Shown: piece after piece, positions 56,345 through 64,000 of the stretch
Layout: every line of letters begins with the position of its first letter
Numbering within the stretch: position 1 is the stretch's first letter
DNA from: Bimuria novae-zelandiae CBS 107.79
Taxonomy: Eukaryota > Ascomycota > Dothideomycetes > Pleosporales > Didymosphaeriaceae
NCBI GenBank assembly: GCA_010015655.1
Contig: ML976744.1
Span: 160,060-224,059 of the forward strand
DNA length: 64,000 nt
Reading direction: 5' to 3'
Notes under the pieces: model-generated
Databases searched by the model: none
What the model was told of the DNA's origin: nothing
Seen by the model: only the letters and a program-made list of their open reading frames with translations
Made by a program: the position numbers and the translations under genes

Positions 56345-56912
56345 ATTTAGTTATTAGATATTAATTTGCGTTAAGTCTTCTTATCGCTAGTGCAAATTAA
56401 ATTATTGCTTGCACTACGTCCATGTCTAGTACCTACTTCGCGCCGTCTGTTGCTGCTTTACCGCCTAGGTAGAGCGACATGTTTCTTCTACCTGTCTGCG
56501 TGCACTGCAGCATCTCTATTTACTGTGTTATCTACCGTCTGTATTAAAACAAGAAGTGCTCTACTGTCTCTGCCGCCTGTCCACACTCACACTAGTCTGT
56601 GTCGCAAGCTTTAATCTAGTGTAGATACGTATTCAGCTATGCTATGCCTGTTCTGAGCTGTGCGAGCACGCTGCTTTCTTTCTGCGATAGCTGGTCGTAC
56701 AGTTATTAAGTGTGCTTTCTTGGCAGTGCCGCGTCGATTCGCTTAGAGTAGTTTCCTACTTTTTCTAGCACTTTCTTAGCGTTGCCTTGCTTACGTGCAA
56801 TGTTGTGGGTAGTCGATCGCATCCTAGGAAGCTGTGTCTGTGGCATAGCGTCTAGTCTTGTTAACGTCTTTGCCTCTTGCTTGGCGAGGCGTGCGAGCTC
56901 GTACTCTTCGCT
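56345..56912 (-). pseudogene. LINE E ORF2 C-terminal part (broken)
   Basis: Continues the RNase H frame from 60290: ISEEYELARLAKQEAKT, RMRSTTHNIARKQGN, then RIDAALPRKHT. Next comes the Tad-family tail LAQLRTGIA.LN.YL, CDTD.CECGQAAETVEHFLF (CCHC-type motif) and LGGKAATDGAK. TAA/TAG codons are few. Stop near 56345. Confidence 0.78.
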
Positions 56913-57122
56913 TATCGGTGCTCTCCGAAATACCGTCCCGCCCCACTTCGGGCAGCCGAAGTGGACCCAGCTTCCCGGAAAATATTTTCTATCACCTAAT
57001 TTGTTAGTAAAATAATAATTACAGCAAACATTCACCCTGTATTAATACCTATATTATACCGCCGCGTAGTCAACGTAAGCGTACAGCTACCTAGCCATTT
57101 AACGGGGGTTAAAATCCTTTAA

Positions 57123-58765
57123 AACGTGCGCGCCGGGCGCCTGTAGTAGCTACTAAAGGTGCTAAGTTATAGAGAAAAGTATCTAAGAAGGCTCCTCCTC
57201 CGGCGGAAGGCAACGCTGTATCTAATCTAATTAGCCTTAATTAGGATATTAAGCCTCTGTCTGCGCAGCCATTGCTAGCAATTATATTATCTAGTAATCT
57301 ACCTAGTGACCTGCCTAGTGACCCGCCCAGCGGATATATATCTAATCTAATTAGCAACCCTACGCAGGGAGAAACTCAGGAAGATGAGCCAAAATTAGCT
57401 ACTAGGGTATCCAAAGCAGAGTCGCTGTATGTTACTTATCGCTAGTAGGCCTTTGTAGGTCCTAAAAAGAAGCTTTATAAGCCAAGATTCGATACAGAGT
57501 TTATCCCGGAGCACTACTACGCCGGTTAGCTTTAAATATAAGTAGATAAGGTTACTTAAGACTTAGCTATAAAGATAACTCTACTATAAAAAGTAATAAT
57601 TAAAGACGTTTCTAGCTACGCGTATAGGCAAAAGACCCTAAAAAGGCAAAAGCTATAGTAATTACTTAAGCGTAGAGACGCTACTAGCTTTATCTATATT
57701 ATAAAGTATACGCAGCACCTAAGGGAGTCCTTAATTAATATAACGTATCTTAACTTTAATACGACGCTTACTACTAAGTCTATAGAGGTAATTAGTCCTA
57801 TAAGCTAATAATGTAGCAGAGGCTTGTCTAGCTTCTAGGGCCAGGTTCGACTTACTGCAACATAAAGGCAGCTACAAGAGCTGCTAGAGATCCTTACTGG
57901 CCATGCTGTTGCTAAAGGACCTTTAATAGCTATCCGCGATAAGTGGAGGTGCCAGGATACCTACTATAGTAACTACCCGTACGTCTGCTAGGTCCAGCGT
58001 ACGCCTGGCCAGCCTGATTAATTTAAGAACCATTTCCCAGTAAGCAGTAATATTGTGGCCATGTGGGCGCGTAATATTAGCCTCGAGAGGTACAGCGTCG
58101 ACGTGCCAGACGATACTGTACGCCTTGCTCTACGTACAGCGAGGGACCTAAAGGCGAAAGAGAAGGCAAAGGAGAAGGCGCAATAGGGCTTAGCGTCTAC
58201 GTTTATATTTATAGCAGATAGCTTTATAAGCGCGATTGCTGCTAGTGCGCTGTCTATTAGTTAGTTAGCACAAAGTTAGCTACTTGCACGATAGGCACCT
58301 ATACCTGCAGCGCCTGCTATTAGCTCTGCAAGTGCTCCGAGCGTGCCAGCGCCAGCGTGGAAAGATCTAACATAGAGAGATCTAACGTACGAGAATAACA
58401 TAGAGCTCTTATATTAGACTTGGCACTTCTTTAACTAGTAGATAGATTAGGCAATGGCTGCAGAGGTGCTAGAGATTAGGATAGTATTTAGAAGGGTTAT
58501 TAAGGCTAGGCGGATCGATCTAAACATGCTAATAGATAGATCTAATACAGGTATGCCGTACGAGATTTAAAGAGATAATTTTAAGCTACTAATTGCACTG
58601 CTTCTACGACTCCGTAAAATAGCATTTCGGTGGCAACTCCAGTATCCTGGACTTTCAGAGAGTAATCGAGAGGCATGTAGGGAGCTACAGCGGTAAGATA
58701 ATGAGCAGAAACAGCAGCTGAGAGCTACTCAGGCAGAGGGCGGAGAGACGATCGTGTAGAGGTGA
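57123..58765 (+). pseudogene. Accessory ORF of the Tc1/mariner element, copy 2 (broken)
   Basis: Homologue of 40320-41962 at the same offset. It has the same basic N-terminus, Pro/Ser/Asn-rich middle (SDLPSDPPSGYISN), Cys/Trp-rich core and charged tail. Its stop pattern differs from copy 1: some codons are intact here and stopped there, so the two copies were mutated independently after separating. Coordinates are approximate. Confidence 0.6.
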
Positions 58766-59089
58766 TCGTGTAGAGGTGATCGAGCAGAGGGCGTAGAGGT
58801 GTTATCTTTAACGCGTAGGGCACGGGCCATATCCTATAGATATCGCCCGATATGATTACCTTGTTTGTATAATTAAACACTAACTTTCTTGCCTTATCTG
58901 CTCACCGTACGCCTCACCCTCTGCAACTCTACCACCACGCTAGCTATACTAAAATAGATAATAGCAATTAATTTAGCAGCCTTAGATTACCCTTACACTA
59001 CTATAAGATTATTATATTTATATTATAGCAGGTGCTAGATTTCTAATCTCTAAAACTGACTCTGATAGAATATATCTAACTATGTACTA

Positions 59090-60145
59090 CTAACGATAGT
59101 ATAAAACCACTCCGGCGAATACTAAATATATACTATTAACTATAGTATAATACCTCTATAGCGCCTACCTATAGTACCTAAAGAAGTTACCTGCAAAGCT
59201 TTTATAGTATATACTTAATATAGCTTCCTCTAGAAAATACTTAAATTTATTGTACGCCTTAGCGCCCTAGTAATACCACTAGATCTAGGTCTTTAACGCC
59301 TTAAAGGTCTACTTAATTAGATTTATATTAGGTAAGTAAGAAGGTAAAAACTCTATAATTACGCCTGCCTCTGCGCATATATTAGCTAGCCTTACTAATT
59401 GATAGATAGACGCGTTATCGAGGACTATTACTAAGCGTTTTCCTAGCTAAGGACTGCAGTGTAGGAGTACTTAATTAGTAATAAAGTCCTTTATTAGCTC
59501 CGCAGTAATCGCTCCCTGAAAAATTATATAGGCGAGGTATCTATTAACGTCTATAGCTAGTAGTAAGCTCTACCTCTCTAAGCGCTTAGCTAAGTAGCTA
59601 ACGTGGCAGGCTATATTAACTTTACTTTAACTATACTTTTAATCCCTTATACGCTCGTTGCAAGCGCTCTTATTAAGATAAATAATCTAATTAGGTTAAT
59701 AGATTTACTAGTAACGCGCTTAAAAGGCTTAATAGAGACCCTTATAACGCTTCTTAGCTACCTTTAAGGCTACTTTTTTACTCTATCGCATAGCTTTAAG
59801 CTCTTTATCTAGAGTTATAAGAGATACCTTAACGTCGTACTTATCGTATAAGAAGTCCTACATCTTATCTATATAAGATATTAGCTTACTACGCAGTATC
59901 TTAAGCAGCGCGTCTCTATAGCATTACTTAAGTAAAGGTAGCCTGCCACGACGTACGTATCTTAGCCTAATTAGCTTACTAAAGGCCTTTAGGTTAAGCC
60001 TGTATTTACGTACTGTTTTTAGGTCAACGCTAAGCTCTCTATAGATAGCTTTATTATTTTTCCTATCGTTAACGCGATCTATAATAGCCTAAATAAGTAA
60101 TTACTATAAGCAGTGCTTAGTAGGTCTCCCTAGATCTTGCGGCAT
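59090..60145 (-). pseudogene. Tc1/mariner DDE transposase, copy 2 (broken)
   Basis: Same frame as copy 1, from ATG 60145 to the stop at 59092-59090. At the second catalytic position the codon reads Asp here (LVIVLDNASIY), whereas copy 1 has Asn, showing copy-specific RIP damage. TAA/TAG codons remain elsewhere, so it is inactive. Confidence 0.83.
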
Positions 60146-60289
60146 TATTTACCTAGGGTAAATATTCCGTGTAATCATTTTATCGCTCACAAAACAGGTG
60201 TACGAAAGTGTTGGTGAGGAACCGATTACTAAGTGCTGACAGAAAAATCCGCCAAAGTGGGGCGGGACGGTATTTCGGAAACGACAATA

Positions 60290-63200
60290 CTAGCAGCCAT
60301 AGCGCTGTTACCGTGTTGCCGTCTCTTCTTAGTGTTTGCACGGCCTTGTAGAACTGGCTAATATAACTTTGACCTAACTGCTGCCAAGGTCTCCTCAGCG
60401 TGAGCACAGCCGCTTTGTTCCTTATTATTAATGCGATGTTGCGAAACCTGAGCTTTAGTAGCCTACTCAGCGCCTCGGCCATGGCCGCCAGCTCTGCCGA
60501 GTACGGGTTCTGCTCCTCTCTCTTGCCTAGTGTAGTAGAGAATGACCGCGTTTCGTTGTTTTGTATGCTGATCGCACCTCCTATTCCGACTACCCCGTTG
60601 CGCGACGAGCTGCTTACCGCGATGCGTACCGACCAGTTCGCCTCAAGCCTGTGTACCGCCTCCTCGGTCACTGCCTGCACTCTCTCCTCCCATGGCGCCA
60701 AGACGCATGGCCGGATCGTCTCCATCTGCTCCATCTCTATGTCTTTGAGCGCTTCTGCCACCTGATACAGTGGCGAGCGGTACTGTCTCCTGAACTTGCG
60801 CATGCGCGACGTGTTTCTTCGTAATAGGTTGGTCTTAGGCAGCGCGTGGATGTCGGTCTATAGCTTGACTACTCGCTTCCAGAATCGTTCTTGCGCGCTC
60901 AGGATGTGCGCTTCTGCCTCTGCCACCCATGTCGCTACCGTAGCGAACGTGCCCACGATCGCCCGTGCTCCTATTCTCTGCACCCTGTTAATAGGCCTTA
61001 CGAGTTTATCCTTGCAGGCATGCATCCACACGTTTAACGCGTAGTCTACTATTAGCGCGACGGTCGCCGTAAATAGCTACTATACTACTATAGGCAAGAG
61101 CCCTCTTAGCCTCCTAAGCTCTAGTGCTGCTTCCAGCCTCTTTACGGCTGCTCTTGCGATGTGCTTATAGTACTTAAGCCTGGCGTCTATAAGCACGCTA
61201 AGTATCTTAACGTGGTCCTTAGGCGCCACGCTTTACCCCTTAATAATAAAGGGGTCTGCGGCGCTCTTATATACTTTGCGAGTAAAGTAGATAATAGCTA
61301 TCTTTTTTACTTTAAACGTCGCCTTGCTTCTCCTTTCCTAGTCTAGTGCGTCTCTAATAATTACTTTAATACCCTCCTTGTTGCTTTGCGCCGTCGGTCC
61401 CGTAACCTACGCAGTAAAGTTATCTAAGAACGCGATTGCTCCACCGTATATATTAATGTGTTATTACACTAGGTCTGTATTAAAGAAGAGAAATAGGATA
61501 GGGGATAGTAGCAACCCTTATAGTAGACCTACTTATAGTAACTCTCTAATCTCGAAAGCTTATTTATTAACCTAAATTAATACGGTGCGCTATAAATAGA
61601 ACGCCTCTACTTACTATAATAGCGTCTCTAGTATGCCTCGCGCTTTTATCCTCTATAGCAATCTTTCCTTGCACACTCCGTTGTACGCCCCCTTAACGTT
61701 AAAGCTAATTAGGCTAATAGTTCGCTAGCCCCGCCATGCAGTGTAGATTTATTCTTAAAGAAGCACTAGTACTTATTCCGCTAATTGCTACTTACGCGCT
61801 CTAAAGTGGTTAGTAGGCAGTAACCTATACGTCTTAACCATGTGCGAGATCCTCTCTACTACTACTAACTCTAGTAGTTTGCCTAGCGTGGCTAGCAGTA
61901 AGATTAGCCTCCATGCTTTTATAATAGTGTAGTCTTTCTTGCCTAGCTTCTTAAGCGGGATAATCTTAGCATGTCTTTATTAGCTAGGCAGCAATCCCTC
62001 TTTAAGCGACTATTAAAATAGCGCAAAAACATAGTCTTTAACCACTAGCCAGACCTGCTTCCACACTATGACCAGTAGTCCGTTGTCTTTAGGTACTTTC
62101 CATGGCTTTATAGCGTGTAGCTACCTTTCCACCTTCTTGAGCGTAATGGGCGGTATCTCTATAGGTGCTCTCTACGGCCTGTGTCCTTCGTTGTTAATGT
62201 GGCTGGGAAGTAAAGGAAAGAAGGTGCTAAGTAGCTCCTTAGCTTGCTCCCTATAGTTAGTTATAGTTATTCCGTCCGTTCTACAGAGTACTAGGATAGT
62301 CCTAAACGCCTTATTACCTATCTTTAGGTATTTAGCCGCGTTCTAGATGTTGTTATTGTCTGCTAGGAAGTTATCTTAGTGCTTTCTCTTCTACTATTAA
62401 ATGGCCTTATGGTACTGCTTCGACGCTCCCTTTGTAGTCTCTTCTAGATCTGGTCTAGCGGCTCCTAAGCGTCTTGCCACTCTTACTTAGTTCCTCTAAT
62501 GCGTGTAGATGCAACGTAACTATATTAAGTCCTGCGTTCACTACCTCTTCGCGTATAATAACAGCCTAGCTCTTGGTGTTAGTGCGTGCACCGCCTCTAG
62601 CACCACCGCTATTAGTCTATCTGTTCTCTGCTGCATCGTGCCCGCTGGTAGACTCGTACTAAGCGCCCTAGAGATCCTGTCCCTAATCGCTTTCTACGGA
62701 GCGTTCTTAAGCAGAAGCCGCTCCTGCTGCTATAGCGCCAGGACTAGGCTATTAAAGACAGTCTCGATTATCCTATAGTCAGAACCGTGTTTGGTTGCAT
62801 AGATTGCGCATCTCGCCACTATATCTACCAACTCTTTTAATACTAGCACTAAGTTAATTATTGTCTCGTAGTCTCCGCCCTGCCACGTCTTAGTACTACG
62901 CGGGAGCAGGCTGCTAAGCGCGTGCTCTATTATTAGGTTAATAATTAGGTTAGCTTCGCCCTATCTAACTATCGTTACATCCTCTCCTCCCCATAGCTGG
63001 TCGTGTTGATTAAAATCGCCAGCCAACACAATGTCCACCACTATATTAGCCCCTCGTCTCACATCTGTAATTACCTCGTCTAGCTTGTTGCATATATCTC
63101 GTAGCGCCTGCGGGTCTCCTCCTAGTATGTACACCAACACTACTAATACCCGTCTCTCGTGCAGCCGGATAATCGCTGCTATTAAGTCCAGCGACTTGAT

Positions 63201-63467
63201 CCGCACCTGCTCCGCCTCCACTTCTCTGCTCACCCACAGCATGCTCTGTATCGGCCATCTCCCCTCTCGCCAGATCGATGGCACCATCTTAGTCTACTTA
63301 TGATAGAGCATAGGCGTTATTAGCAGCCTGCCTTGCATCCTCCGTGCGTGCGGCTCCTGGATAGCCACTATTGTCATATCTTACATCTCTTCGTCATTCA
63401 TTAGGCTGTCGTGTACTTCGCCTTATTTTCTAACATTAAGCTGGATCATGCGGAATACTCTATTCAT
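60290..63467 (-). pseudogene. LINE E ORF2: endonuclease, RT and RNase H (broken)
   Basis: From ATG 63467 (MNRVFRMIQLNVRK) come an AP-type endonuclease with IVAIQEPHARR near 63350 and VLAGDFNQHDQLWGGED near 63000, then RT fragments to about 61.0 kb. RNase H lies in the clean frame 60803-60290 (GVVGIGGAI, GKREEQNPYSAELAAMAEAL), where the Asp/Glu pattern is partly retained. Several TAA/TAG codons interrupt the endonuclease and RT. The last residues before the insertion (GNTVTALW) continue in 56912 after removal of the Tc1/mariner copy. Confidence 0.8.
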
Positions 63468-63559
63468 GTTAAGGTAGGTAAAGCATCTAATAGTTTCTAC
63501 TAAATAACTCGTGCGGCCCTCCGCATAGCACGCACTTTGTCACTACTTCGCTATAGCTC

Positions 63560-64000
63560 TTGTGGTGGTGGCTATCTTTCGCGTATCGCCTGCACCTCTG
63601 CGTCTTCTTACACTAGTACGCTTTATGGCCAAGCTCTTAGTAGTTATAGCATTGTCTAGGCCGTGGCCGGTGTTCGAACGCGCTTGTCGTGCCAGACTCT
63701 CCGCCAGCGTGGAAGAAGCCTTCTGCGACGAGCCTCCTTACATCGCTTTTCTTCGTTATGTACACTACTATAGATCCGTACGCCTTCGGGACGTCTCTCT
63801 TGCTTAGCCACGCGATCTTGGCAACTGTCGTTCCATTCTCTTCGCTAAAGGCTTCTGCTACTCCTGCTCTGATTTCGTCCTTCTTATCCAGCACTGCTGT
63901 TCTCTTAACGTTGTCAATCTTAACTAGAAAGAGCTTATCGCGTAACACGCGCGAGCCTGCGCTAATCTTCTCCGCCGCCCTCTTGACAAGCTTATGCTCG
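63560..64000 (-). pseudogene. LINE E ORF1, C-terminal part, runs off the right edge
   Basis: Frame 63948-63637 reads LRDKLFLVKIDNVKRTAVLDKKDE, then EENGTTVAKIAWLSKRDVPKAYGSIVVYITKKSD and AEGFFHAGGESG, leading into a zinc-knuckle remnant CYNY.ELGHKAY with Cys replaced by Tyr. This is the Tad1-type ORF1 (gag-like RNA-binding) protein. Its N-terminus lies beyond the window. Confidence 0.75.

Larger units (their letters stand above)
56915..60287. mobile_element. Tc1/mariner-superfamily transposon with accessory ORF, copy 2
   Basis: 3373 bp, exactly the length of copy 1, with TA duplications at 56913-56914 and 60288-60289 and the same imperfect termini. It sits in ORF2 of LINE E, after the RNase H core. 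Every landmark is offset from copy 1 by 16803 bp, so there are no net indels; observed differences are mostly transitions, as RIP would make. Confidence 0.92.
55996..64000 (-). mobile_element. Tad1-like LINE (element E), split by Tc1/mariner copy 2, 5' end beyond window
   Basis: Minus-strand order: ORF1 tail (64000-63560), ORF2 from ATG 63467 with endonuclease, RT (about 62.9-61.0 kb), RNase H (60.8-60.3 kb), and after the Tc1/mariner insertion the C-terminal zinc-finger-like region (56912-56350). The 3' UTR ends near 55996 in CCGCCGGGCGTAAATAAATT followed by a GT-repeat. RIP is present but much weaker than in LINE C, especially in the endonuclease and RNase H parts. No target duplication is visible because the 5' end is outside the window. 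Confidence 0.85.

Noticed and set aside
1..64000. CRISPR arrays, riboswitches or bacterial-type operons
   Set aside because: The window is clearly fungal nuclear DNA; the only regular repeats are LTRs, TIRs, the NLR array and two short tandem duplications.

Overview
The window is nuclear DNA from a filamentous ascomycete. The evidence is short introns (45-76 nt) with GT..AG ends and RCTRAC-like branch points, a NACHT-type fungal NLR, a Kch1-family potassium channel, and transposons damaged by repeat-induced point mutation (RIP). RIP shows as very TpA-rich sequence, with Gln and Trp codons turned into TAA/TAG and catalytic Asp and Cys turned into Asn and Tyr. A class-level guess (Dothideomycetes-like) would be inference only.

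Layout. (1) 1-26.6 kb is a nested transposon stack. A Tad1-like LINE (minus strand) is split by a Ty3/Gypsy element A (2622-18611, TSD atagc) and by a Ty1/Copia element G (19847-25646, TSD cttcg). Gypsy A is itself split by a Fot1/Pogo DNA transposon (7256-9367, TSD TA) and by a second Ty3/Gypsy element B (9599-16460, TSD gtagc). (2) 26.6-40.1 kb is a GC-balanced gene island. All four genes are on the minus strand: an eight-exon NACHT/ankyrin NLR whose 96-nt repeat array contains an assembly gap, a KCH1-like channel, a Baeyer-Villiger-type FAD monooxygenase, and a small single-pass membrane protein. (3) 40.1-43.5 kb is a Tc1/mariner element carrying an extra ORF. (4) 44.1-53.5 kb is a second small membrane-protein gene, apparently related to the first. 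Its intron holds a hAT transposon (44286-53139), which in turn holds a Ty1/Copia element (45732-51503). (5) 54.3-55.3 kb is an aldo/keto reductase with a suspicious exon 2/3 junction. (6) 56.0-64.0 kb is another Tad1-like LINE (minus strand), split by a second copy of the Tc1/mariner element with the same length as the first (3373 bp).

The host genes do not form an obvious pathway. The NLR would act in non-self recognition or programmed cell death, Kch1 in K+ influx, and the monooxygenase and reductase in small-molecule metabolism. The strongest observations are the hAT inside a host intron, the NLR repeat array with a gap length that breaks frame, the accessory ORF in the Tc1/mariner pair, the antisense Cys-motif ORF in Gypsy B, and the reconstructable order of insertions. 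All coordinates and splice sites were read by eye; no database search was run.
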